The notes under the pieces are model-generated. The model did no database searches. It was not told the origin of the DNA and worked only from the letters and a program-made list of their open reading frames with translations. From positions 62,001 through 126,000 of the forward strand of contig NZ_VTGY01000020.1 in NCBI RefSeq assembly GCF_009729075.1: a stretch of DNA of 64,000 nt, in the 5' to 3' direction. Positions 10,301-16,605 of this stretch are shown in pieces. The stretch is from Mycolicibacterium sp. CBMA 226. Lineage in GTDB: Bacteria > Actinomycetota > Actinomycetes > Mycobacteriales > Mycobacteriaceae. The position numbers and the translations under genes are program-made. How positions within the stretch are numbered: position 1 is the first letter of the stretch; every line of letters begins with the position of its first letter.

Positions 10301-10679
10301 CGGCTACGCGCCGGTGGCCGGCGCGGACTGGCTGGTGGCTTTCGCCCAGACCAGCAAGTTTGCGGAGTCGTTCGCCAACATCGGGCGGGGAGGTGCGGGC
10401 AGCAGCGAGTTCCTCGCGGAATTCCACGCCCTCTCGGAGGAGGAGCGGCCCGCTCGTCTGAGGCGCCTGATTACCGACGCTATGTCTATGATACTTAGGC
10501 GATCTGTCGATCCCGATCGTCCGTTGGCCGAGTATGGCCTCGATTCGCTCGGGGCGCTCGAACTGCGGACCCGTATCGAAGCCGAGACGGGAATCCGGAT
10601 CGGTTCGTCGGACATCACGAATGTCCGGGCATTGGCAGAACGCCTGGGGGAGGCGATTTCGACGGCGATTTCGACATGA
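4395..10679 (+). CDS. pks5: Mas-like reducing type I polyketide synthase (Pks5 type)
   Basis: A 2094-residue single-module, iteratively acting PKS that should build methyl-branched fatty acids. Domains in order: ketosynthase (about 8-430, active Cys near 178 in DSACSSS, then EAHGTGTP and NVGHAQS); acyltransferase (about 530-840, GHSMGES near 625, with VASH near 727, the motif associated with methylmalonyl-CoA choice); dehydratase (about 890-1170, His near 932); a non-catalytic linker; enoyl reductase (about 1410-1740, SATGGVGQ near 1557); ketoreductase (about 1750-1960, TGGLSGLG); and acyl carrier domain (phosphopantetheine Ser near 2050 in YGLDSLG). There is no thioesterase, so product release needs a partner such as PapA. 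The start is GTG with GGAGAGG 10 bases upstream. The length and synteny match Rv1527c-type Pks5 of LOS loci. Confidence 0.93.
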   Translation: MGGSPTTPVAIIGMACRLPGGIGSPDELWEALLRGDDLVTKVPLERWDAEEYYDPEPGVPGRSVSKWGGFIDDVAGFDADFFNISEREATAIDPQHRLILETSWEAVEHAGIDPASLAGSLTGVFVGMTAGDYQLLAADAHAIEGPYGFTGNNFSLASGRVSYHLGAHGPSYTLDSACSSSLLAVHQACRSLHDGESDAVLAGGVNVVMEPRRLSSGSAQGMLSPTGHCHAFDIAADGFVAGEASVMFMLKRLDDAQRDGDRVLAVIRGTASNQDGHTVNIATPGADAQVAVYRRALNLAAIDPATVGYVEAHGTGTPVGDPIEYSSLATVYGKQGPVVLGSVKTNVGHAQSASGAVGLMKTVLALQHGVVPKNLYFNEMPAEMAAIDTGLFVPTDLVPWPAAADHPRRAAVSAYGLSGTNVHAVVEQAPAESSPRVVESDDRASTGITGKLLFPVSSTSADELRRTAGKLADWAQAQGESLDVADTAYTLSRRRAHRPVRTAVLAEDGAGLIHALREIADSETPYQPAVGKGDRGAVWVFSGQGSQWAAMGAGLLAAEPAFAAAIAEIEPLIEAESGFSITEAITAGEAVTGIDRIQPAVFAIQVALAATLRSYGVHPGAVIGHSMGESAAAVVSGALSLADGVKVICRRSNLMLKVSGSGAMASVELPAQQVLSELGARGVSDVVLAVVASPQSTVVGGDKDAIRTLVKEWDARGVMAREVAVDVASHTPQVDPILDELADALEDLEPDEPAVPYYSATQYDPRDPADYDADYWVDNLRHTVRFGAAVQAALDDGFRVFIELAPHPLLVHAVNQNAAHQDIGIAALAAMRREQEVPNGLRDVVVDLHTAGAAIDFSVMYPDGALVDVPLPTWTRNHLILTRDPHEQAPGGASLAVHPLLGAHVRLPEEPERHVWQSDVGTDMQPWLGDHQVHNVAALPGAAYCEMALGAAREVLGEASEVRNVTFEAMLLLEDETAVSAVATAVPSGDIDFLVETYQDGEQVRRAAATLHAIEDDASRPSYNLAKLVAAHTEDVDGGDLRAWFADRGIQYGPAFSGLTAAHTTAGTTVLAAVALPGAIRSQQSAYTVHPALLDACFQAVAAHPDLHGDTTGALMLPLGVGKLRAYESTRNAHYCYVKLVSLSPTAVEADIDVLDEHGAVLLAVSGLRLGTGVSEDGQRERLLNERLLNIEWRSQDAPVANVVDPGRWLLISAAADADSLTEKLSEVLQSDEADVSTMAWPADADHASNLESLQATLTAKPFKGVVVVTGASENSAASASAATAQRGLAQVEQLVHIVRGLPDVPGHPARLYVLTRGARTVLSADVANLEQGGIRGFIRAIGMEYPAMRPTQIDLDVQADVAHVAAELLSGTEEDETAWRSGEWFTARLNLSQLQPEERRTTVVRPETDGVQLQIRTPGDLSSAELAAYERVAPGPGQIEVSVAASNLNFADVLVAYGRYPSFEGRLPQPGADFAGVVTAVGPGVTDHQIGDRVAGISLTGAWKTFVTCDANLAVKIPDDLPEGSAAAVPSAHATAWYGLHNLARIQAGDKVLIHSATGGVGQAAIAIARAAGADIYATAGSDDRRNLLRSWGIQHVYDSRSTTFAAEIRRDTDGYGVDVVLNSLPGAAQKAGVELLTFGGRFVEIGKRDIYGDTRMGLFPFRRNLSFYALDLALLTLTNPDVTRGMLETIFGQIADGVLPVPHTTHYPLSDAATAIRVMGAAGHTGKLVLDIPHTGEFEAVVSPEHAPVYRADGSYIVTGGLSGLGLFLAEKLAAGGCGRIVLNARSEPSAQTAKAVEAIRGRGAEVEVVLGDIAAADTAARLVAAAESTGKPLRGALHGAAVVEDATLPNITDELIERDWAPKVYGAWHLHEATAGSGLDWFCSFSSAAAMVGSPGQGAYAAANSWLDAFTQWRRAQGLPATAIAWGAWAKIGAGQGMAADEAMAIDPEDGAYAFDAIIRHDRAYSGYAPVAGADWLVAFAQTSKFAESFANIGRGGAGSSEFLAEFHALSEEERPARLRRLITDAMSMILRRSVDPDRPLAEYGLDSLGALELRTRIEAETGIRIGSSDITNVRALAERLGEAISTAIST

Positions 10680-10742
10680 CGGGTCAGGGTAGGGCGTCAC
10701 AGGAGCCGCGCGCTGAATTCACCGAAGCACAGGAGAGTGAGC

Positions 10743-12212
10743 ATGGTTGCGATTAGGACCATCCATGACTGGATGGGTTCCTCGGGTGTTCTGACTTCCT
10801 GGAACCCTTCCGCTGCGTCGCTCACCAAGCTGCGCAACGCACCGGTCAGTCCGGTACCGGTCAGCTATCAGCAGAGCCAGCACATCCGTGCGTTCCGTTC
10901 GCACGAGCGCAACGGCACCGACATGGCGCGGCTGAACATCGCCGCGTGGGACATGCCGGGTAAGTGTGACGTCCGGGCGATGACACACGTCATCAACGCC
11001 TACGTGCGCCGGCACGACACGTTCCACAGCTGGTTCGAGCTGCTCGACGACGATTCGGTGGTGCGCCGGACGGCGAAGAGCCCGCGCGACATCAAGCTGG
11101 TGTCGACCGAGCACGGCGAGATGAACGCCCAGCAGTGGCGTGACCATGTGCTCGCCACGCCCGACCCGCTGCAGTGGGACTGCTTCCACTTCGGCATCAT
11201 CCAGCGCGACGACCACTTCACCTTCTACTTCAGCATCGACCACGTGCACACCGATGCGCTGCTGATGGGGCTGGTGCTGGTGGAGATTCACCTCATGTAC
11301 GCCGCCCTGGTCAGCGGCGCCCCGCCGATCCCGCTGGCCGACGCCGGTAGCTACGACGACTACTGCGTCAAGCAGGCGGAGTTCACCGCGGCGCTGACGC
11401 TGGAGTCGCCGGAGGTCAAGAACTGGATCAAGTTCGCCGAGGCCAACGACGGCACGCTGCCGTGCTTCCCGCTGCCGCTCGGCGACCCGTCGGTGCCCTG
11501 CGGCGGTGAGATGCTCACCGTCCGGTTGATGGACAAGCATCAGTCGGAGCGGTTCGAGTCGGCCTGCCTGTCCGCGGGTGCCCGCGTGATCGGTGGCGTC
11601 ATCGCGTGCGCGGCGCTCGCCGAGCACGAGCTCACCGGGGAGCCGGTGTACAACGTCATCACCCCGACCACGACGCGCCGGACGCCGGCCGAGTTTATGA
11701 CGACGGGCTGGTTCACCGGCGTCGTGCCGATCAGTGTTCCGGTGGTGCCGCAGTCGTTCGGTGACACGGCCCGGGCCATGCAGAAGGCGTTCGACGCCGG
11801 TATGGACCTGGCGCATGTCCCGTTCGAGCGCGTGCTGGAACTGGCCGAGGGCAAGGTGCCCGGCATCCGCAAGGCGGATCCCGGCGTGCCGATGGTGTCG
11901 TACCTCGACACCAACCTGCCGCCGCTGTCGCCGGCGATCATGAACGAGTGGGAACGGCTCAACGGCCGCGTGTACAGCGACGCCCGGTCCGCGTACCAGA
12001 TCGGCATCTGGGTGAACCGTTCCGAGAAGGAAACCTCGGTCACGATCGCCTACCCGGACAACCCGATCGCCCGTGAATCGGTGGACAAGTACCTGCACGC
12101 GATGCGCGCCGTGTACCTGCGCGTCGCCGACGGTGGTTCGGGTGCCGGCCGTTCGGATGCCTTGCGCCACAACGGTTGCCGCAGCGAACTGATTCGAGCT
12201 GTGAAGGGCTGA
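10743..12212 (+). CDS. papA: PapA-type polyketide-associated acyltransferase
   Basis: A 489-residue condensation-fold acyltransferase, about the usual PapA length. PapA proteins transfer the PKS-bound acyl chain onto a sugar, typically trehalose. The catalytic HxxxD is HVHTD at residues about 167-171, preceded by Asp instead of the first His of the common HHxxxD. The DFGWG-like solvent-channel region is diverged. ATG 10743 is favoured over an in-frame GTG at 10737 because AGGAG at 10731-10735 then sits 7 bases upstream. The gene follows the PKS by 63 bases on the same strand and precedes another acyltransferase by 3 bases, so it is part of the operon. The acceptor is not readable from sequence. 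Confidence 0.9.
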   Translation: MVAIRTIHDWMGSSGVLTSWNPSAASLTKLRNAPVSPVPVSYQQSQHIRAFRSHERNGTDMARLNIAAWDMPGKCDVRAMTHVINAYVRRHDTFHSWFELLDDDSVVRRTAKSPRDIKLVSTEHGEMNAQQWRDHVLATPDPLQWDCFHFGIIQRDDHFTFYFSIDHVHTDALLMGLVLVEIHLMYAALVSGAPPIPLADAGSYDDYCVKQAEFTAALTLESPEVKNWIKFAEANDGTLPCFPLPLGDPSVPCGGEMLTVRLMDKHQSERFESACLSAGARVIGGVIACAALAEHELTGEPVYNVITPTTTRRTPAEFMTTGWFTGVVPISVPVVPQSFGDTARAMQKAFDAGMDLAHVPFERVLELAEGKVPGIRKADPGVPMVSYLDTNLPPLSPAIMNEWERLNGRVYSDARSAYQIGIWVNRSEKETSVTIAYPDNPIARESVDKYLHAMRAVYLRVADGGSGAGRSDALRHNGCRSELIRAVKG

Positions 12213-12215
12213 GTT

Positions 12216-13640
12216 GTGACGACCTCCACGCGCCCGTCGCGTGTGCCTTTGTTGCGCCGCTGGCTGGACGAGCGCCGCGACCGGAATGACCAGCGCGACC
12301 AGGGTCACGTCCTCGACTATGTCGACCAGGCGATGTTCCTCGGTCTGCGGGCCACGGGCCAGGCCGCTGTCATGCAGTTCGGCTGGGTCTACGAGCACCC
12401 GGTCGACATGGATGGTCTGCGCCGCTTCCACTACAACTTCGGTCACGGTCTCGGCGGCCGCCAGATCGAGCCGTCGGTCCTGCCGTTCGGCCGGCACCGC
12501 TGGGTGTCCGCGCTCGGGCCGCCGGCACCGATCCGGATGTACGAGACCGTGCGCCCCCGGTCGGAACTCGGCGACTTTCTGGACGAACACGCACAGATCC
12601 CGGTCGACCCGGAGTTCGGGCCGACTTGGCACATGGGCGTGCAACCGCTCGATGACGGTGCCACCGTGGTGAGCCTGGTGGGTTCGCACTGCATCGCGGA
12701 CGGCGGCGGCGCCATGCTGACGGTGTTCGAGTCGGTGACGGGCCAGCGCCGCGATCTCGGCCTGCCGCAGCCGCAGTCGCGGTCCCGGTGGGGCGCGGTG
12801 CGTGCCGACCTCCGCCAGTCCTTCCGCGATATGCCGGAACTCGGCAGGTCGATCAAGTCGGCGGCAAAGCAGGCTTACCAGAAGCGCAGCGAGCTGCGCC
12901 GCTCCGGAAAGTCGCCGGCGGCCCATCTGGATTCGGCCAGTGCCAAGGAAAATCTCGTGGTACCGGCGATCTTCGCGTTCATCGACGCGGCCGAATTCGA
13001 AGCCAGGGCCAAAGCGCTGGGCGGAAACAGCTATGCGCTGATCGCCGGGTTCGCCGCCCGGTTGTCCGAGCGGATGGGCCGGTTCAGCGAGGCCGAAGGC
13101 GTGGTCCCGCTGGTCGTGCCGATCAACGACCGCACCCTGGAGGACACTCGGGCCAATGCGGTGCTGATCGGTGATGCCCGGGTCAATCCGAAGGGCGTCA
13201 CCGAGGACCTGACGGAAACCCGCGCGGTCGTCAAGGAAGCCCTGCGCAAGATGCGCGAGGAGCCCGACGAGAAGCTGGAGCTGCTGCCGCTCACGCCGTT
13301 CATCCCCAAACGCGCCGTCACGCAGGCCGCTGACATCGCGGTCGGGTTCGGTGAGCTGCCGGTGTTCTGCTCGAACCTCGGGGTGCTGCCCGACGATCTG
13401 GCGCGCGTCGACGGCACGCCGGCCGAATACGTCATGGCACGTGGCGTCGACGGTCAGGTGCCCCGCGGGGTGCTGGAGCACCGCAAGGGCATTCTCACCG
13501 TCATCTCGATGCAGATGATCGGGCGGGTGTCGATGGCGATCATCGGCTACCAGCCGGGCGCCGAGAACACCAAAGCGACGCTGCGCGCGCACGTGGAAGC
13601 CACGCTGGCCGAGTTCGGCCTCTCCGCGGTCTACGAATAA
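12216..13640 (+). CDS. Condensation/WS-DGAT-like acyltransferase, paralogue 1
   Basis: A 474-residue protein of the chloramphenicol-acetyltransferase-like fold seen in PapA, WS/DGAT and condensation domains. The HxxxDG motif is HCIADG near residue 158, preceded by Ser rather than a second His. The C-terminal half has a conserved pattern with NDRTLEDTRANA and FCSNLG that is shared with its neighbour at 13697, showing a tandem duplication. The GTG start lies only 3 bases after the papA stop, so translation is probably coupled. Similar acyltransferase pairs accompany the M. smegmatis LOS PKS as I remember it. The likely role is adding a second or third acyl group to a glycolipid; the substrate is inferred from context only. 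Confidence 0.82.
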   Translation: MTTSTRPSRVPLLRRWLDERRDRNDQRDQGHVLDYVDQAMFLGLRATGQAAVMQFGWVYEHPVDMDGLRRFHYNFGHGLGGRQIEPSVLPFGRHRWVSALGPPAPIRMYETVRPRSELGDFLDEHAQIPVDPEFGPTWHMGVQPLDDGATVVSLVGSHCIADGGGAMLTVFESVTGQRRDLGLPQPQSRSRWGAVRADLRQSFRDMPELGRSIKSAAKQAYQKRSELRRSGKSPAAHLDSASAKENLVVPAIFAFIDAAEFEARAKALGGNSYALIAGFAARLSERMGRFSEAEGVVPLVVPINDRTLEDTRANAVLIGDARVNPKGVTEDLTETRAVVKEALRKMREEPDEKLELLPLTPFIPKRAVTQAADIAVGFGELPVFCSNLGVLPDDLARVDGTPAEYVMARGVDGQVPRGVLEHRKGILTVISMQMIGRVSMAIIGYQPGAENTKATLRAHVEATLAEFGLSAVYE

Positions 13641-13696
13641 TTCGTGTAACCCCAAGTCCCACAACCGAATAACCGAAGCGAAGGGCCAGGTCTATT

Positions 13697-15112
13697 TTGT
13701 CCACTGATACCCGGTCGGAGAGGGCCGGCCGCCGCCGTCGGTTCGGCAAGCTGCCGCAGGAGCTGGACCGTCCGCAGGACCGCCTGGACTACATGGACGA
13801 GGCGACGTTCCTGTCCTATCGGGCAAGTGGCCGGGTACAGGTGATGTTGGCGCTCTGGGTCTACGAAGGCCCCGTCGACCTCGACGGCCTGCGCCGTTTC
13901 CACGAGAACTTCGGGCGGAGCCTGGCAGCCCGGCGCATCGAGCGCTCGCCGCTGCCATTCGGCCGGGCCCGCTGGGTCGCCGCACCGGCCGTCGAGCGGC
14001 CGCTGGACATCGTCGAAAACCCCCGTCCGCGTTCGGAACTGACCGACTGGTTGGAGGAGCGGTCGCAGGTCCCGATCGATCCGGAGCACGGCCCCGGCTG
14101 GCACCTCGGCGTCCAGAAGTTCAGTGACGGGTCGACGGGCGTGGCGCTGGCGCTGTCGCACTGCCTGATCGACGGCACCGGTGCGGTGGCCGCGATCATG
14201 GAGTCGGTACTCGGCCAGAGTCGCGACCTGGGCTATGCGCAGCCGGCTTCCCGGACGCGCTGGCAGGGCATCCGCGCCGACCTGCGCCAGGCCCGCCGCG
14301 ATTGGCCCGAGGTCCGGCGGACCGTGGTGGCCGCCGCGAAGATGCTGCACCGCAGGCGTCACGAAATCTCCAAGTCCGGTGACACCCGGCCCGCGGTGAC
14401 GGCGGGTAACCCCGACGAGTATGTGCTGATGCCGTTCGCCGGCACCCACATCGATGTCGAGCAGTGGGATGCGAAGTGCGCCACGCTCGGCGGGAACACC
14501 TATTCGCTGGCCGCGGCGTTCGCCGCGCGGCTGGGTGTCCGGATGGAACGACACCGCAAGCACGACAACAACGTCGCCCTCATGGTCGCGGTCAACGACC
14601 GGACGTCGATGGAGGACACCCGCGCCAACGCCATGGCCTTCGCCAATCTCACCGTCGACCCGACGCACGTCGCCAAGGACCTGACCGACCTGCGGGCTGC
14701 GCTGCGCACGTCGCTGTCCACCGCCAAGGAGCAGCCGGACGAGTCGTTCATCCTGCTGCCGCTGACGCCGTTCATCCCGCTGCGCGCGGTCAACAAGACG
14801 GCTGATCTCGTGCTCGGCGACATGCCGGTGACGTGCTCGAACTTCGCGCAACTGCCCGACCTGATGTGTCGGCCCGACGGCGTCAACCAGGCGACGTTCC
14901 TGAACTGCTGGGGCGTCGAGCAGAAGGTCAGGAGAGCCGACATCGAGCGGCCCGGCGGCCTGCTCGTGGTGGCGTCCGGCCGCTACAACGGCCGGGTGAA
15001 CCTCGGCATCGTCGGCTACCAGGTGGGAGTCGAGAACAGCCGGGCCATGCTGCGCGAACTGGTCCAGCAGACGCTCGACGAGTTCGAGCTCACGCCGCTC
15101 ACCATCTACTGA
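13697..15112 (+). CDS. Condensation/WS-DGAT-like acyltransferase, paralogue 2
   Basis: A 471-residue paralogue of the preceding gene. Shared blocks include the N-terminal LDYMDEATFLSYRASG region, HCLIDG (HxxxDG) near residue 155, NDRTSMEDTRANA and TCSNF. The first His of the doublet is again replaced by Ser. The chosen start is TTG at 13697, giving STDTRSERAG; GGCCAGG lies about 6 bases upstream and no ATG or GTG fits better near the conserved region. It ends the plus-strand PKS operon and faces the minus-strand glycosyltransferase. The function is presumably a further acyl transfer on the same glycolipid. The two copies could differ in donor chain or sugar position. Confidence 0.82.
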   Translation: MSTDTRSERAGRRRRFGKLPQELDRPQDRLDYMDEATFLSYRASGRVQVMLALWVYEGPVDLDGLRRFHENFGRSLAARRIERSPLPFGRARWVAAPAVERPLDIVENPRPRSELTDWLEERSQVPIDPEHGPGWHLGVQKFSDGSTGVALALSHCLIDGTGAVAAIMESVLGQSRDLGYAQPASRTRWQGIRADLRQARRDWPEVRRTVVAAAKMLHRRRHEISKSGDTRPAVTAGNPDEYVLMPFAGTHIDVEQWDAKCATLGGNTYSLAAAFAARLGVRMERHRKHDNNVALMVAVNDRTSMEDTRANAMAFANLTVDPTHVAKDLTDLRAALRTSLSTAKEQPDESFILLPLTPFIPLRAVNKTADLVLGDMPVTCSNFAQLPDLMCRPDGVNQATFLNCWGVEQKVRRADIERPGGLLVVASGRYNGRVNLGIVGYQVGVENSRAMLRELVQQTLDEFELTPLTIY

Positions 15113-15136
15113 CGGTTCGCGGTGACCGGCGTTTCC

Positions 15137-15161
15137 GCCCAGGTCCCTAACGGGCCTGGGC
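15137..15161. terminator. Convergent hairpin between acyltransferase and glycosyltransferase genes
   Basis: Inverted repeat GCCCAGG (15137-15143) / CCTGGGC (15155-15161) with an 11-base loop, placed between two convergent genes. It overlaps the stop codon of the minus-strand gene. There is no T-run, as is common for mycobacterial hairpin terminators. Confidence 0.5.
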
Positions 15162-16385
15162 GGCCTTCTCCAGCAGATCCGCGGTACGTGCGACGCTGTC
15201 CGCGGGTTTCGTCATGCGCGCGGCAGCGGCCCGGACCCGGGCCGCACACTCCGGCTGCAGCGCCGTGCGCAGCGCGGCCTTCAGCGACGCCGGCGTGGTC
15301 TTCGAAAACCTGCCCGATGCCCCGAGCTGCAGTTTCTTGATCTGTCCCGCCCACACCGGCTGATCCGCGCTGACCCACAGCACCACCGTCGGCACCCCGG
15401 CGCGCAGTCCGGCCGCGGTGGTACCGGCGCCGCCGTGGTGGACCAGGGCGCGGCACAAGGGGAACACCGCGGCATGGTTCACGGCGCCGACCAGCTTCAC
15501 GTGGTCGCCCAGTGTCGTCTTCGGCAGGTCCCAGACGCCCGAACTGATGAGCGCCCGCTCGCCGAGTTCGGCGCACACCGCGGAGATCATCGCGACGGCC
15601 TCGGCGGGGGATTCCACCGGCATGCTGCCGAAGCCGAAGTAGATGGGCGGCTTGCCGTTCGCGATCCACGCCATGACATCGGCATCGGTGTCGGTCTGCA
15701 ATTCCATCGACATGGACCCGACGAGGGGCTTGGCGTCGCCGTATTCGGCCGCCAGCCCGGGGAACAGCACTTCGTCGTAGGCCTGGATCTCCAGGGCGCC
15801 GCGGTCCTCGATGCGGCGGACCGCCCGTACCGAGGCCGGCGGCAGCCCCAGGGTGCGCCGCTGGATGTCCTCGGCCTCCTTGAGCATGCGCCAGTGGAAC
15901 CACTCGCCGATCGCGAAGCCGCGGCGGATCACCGGCAGCGGCAGGGGGACCGGCAGCACCTGGCTGTTGGGGCGGAACGGGAAGTAGTGCAGGGCGGCCA
16001 ACGGGATGTCGAAATGCTCGGCGACGTTGGCGGCCACCTCTTGGTAGGTGGTTCCGGCGAGCAGCAGATCCGCGTCGGCGGCGACCTCGGTCAGGGTGGC
16101 GTTCATGTCCTGCCAGCCCTGCGTCATGTAGTCCCGGAGTTCCCGGACCACTCGCACCGGGTTCTTGACGCTCAAATGATCACGAAAGATGTCCGCATCG
16201 AGTTGCTGCTGAGAATCCACGCCGTAGCTGGCGGGCATCGGAAGACCGGCCGAGGCGACGAACGACACCAGATTGGGCGGCACCGCCATGCGTACTTCGT
16301 GACCGCGGCGCAGCAATTCTCGGGCCACAGCGCCGCTGGGTTCGATGTCTCCACGCGTGCCATGGATGGCGATAGCAAACTTCAC
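15147..16385 (-). CDS. Family 1 (UDP-sugar type) glycosyltransferase
   Basis: A 412-residue GT-B glycosyltransferase of the GT1 family used for glycopeptidolipid, LOS and phenolic glycolipid assembly. It begins with the typical N-terminal strand and turn (KFAIAIHGTRGDIEP). The C-terminal donor-binding region has FGSMP and HHGGAGTTAAGLRAGVP followed by DQPVWAG, matching the family signature. The GTG start at 16385 lies at the family's N-terminal boundary; upstream in-frame sequence is non-homologous. It is convergent with the acyltransferase operon and divergent from mmpL, as glycosyltransferases Rv1524/Rv1526c are near pks5 in M. tuberculosis. It probably adds a sugar to the glycolipid made by the locus; sugar and acceptor are unknown. 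Confidence 0.88.
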   Translation of the reverse strand: MKFAIAIHGTRGDIEPSGAVARELLRRGHEVRMAVPPNLVSFVASAGLPMPASYGVDSQQQLDADIFRDHLSVKNPVRVVRELRDYMTQGWQDMNATLTEVAADADLLLAGTTYQEVAANVAEHFDIPLAALHYFPFRPNSQVLPVPLPLPVIRRGFAIGEWFHWRMLKEAEDIQRRTLGLPPASVRAVRRIEDRGALEIQAYDEVLFPGLAAEYGDAKPLVGSMSMELQTDTDADVMAWIANGKPPIYFGFGSMPVESPAEAVAMISAVCAELGERALISSGVWDLPKTTLGDHVKLVGAVNHAAVFPLCRALVHHGGAGTTAAGLRAGVPTVVLWVSADQPVWAGQIKKLQLGASGRFSKTTPASLKAALRTALQPECAARVRAAAARMTKPADSVARTADLLEKAAQAR

Positions 16386-16591
16386 AGGGCGCCAAGCATA
16401 ACGGTCTGCCGCTGATCTCCGCATTGCTGGCAGGGGAATGGCAACGAGGTCGCGCGGCACCCGGAGGTGTGGCGAGGGATGGCTGACTTCATCAGTGGCA
16501 CACCCGATTACAGCATAGCGACGGATACGCGGCTCTTTGGCAGCGTCGATATCGCACTGCCGGTCGGTGCATCTGATCCGTTTGCGGCGTG

Positions 16592-16605
16592 TAGCCTGTC
16601 GGGGA
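16592..16605 (+). promoter_or_regulatory. Candidate leaderless promoter of mmpL (-10 box TAGCCT)
   Basis: TAGCCT at 16592-16597 fits the mycobacterial -10 pattern TAnnnT and ends 7 bases before the ATG at 16605, which would then be the first transcribed base. No clear -35 box is visible. The 219-base interval from 16386 also serves the divergent glycosyltransferase gene. Confidence 0.45.

Noticed and set aside
4395..10679. Assignment of the PKS locus to trehalose polyphleate synthesis
   Set aside because: The polyphleate PKS is much larger as remembered, and its locus order is pks-papA3-mmpL10-fadD23 without the extra acyltransferases; here the PKS is single-module and Mas-like.
8721..10700. 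659-codon minus-strand frame opposite the PKS 3' half
   Set aside because: Low-complexity composition, lies wholly opposite well-supported domains (ER, KR, ACP).
10719..13664. 981-codon minus-strand frame across papA and the first acyltransferase
   Set aside because: Spans two real genes on the other strand and shows no recognisable motifs.
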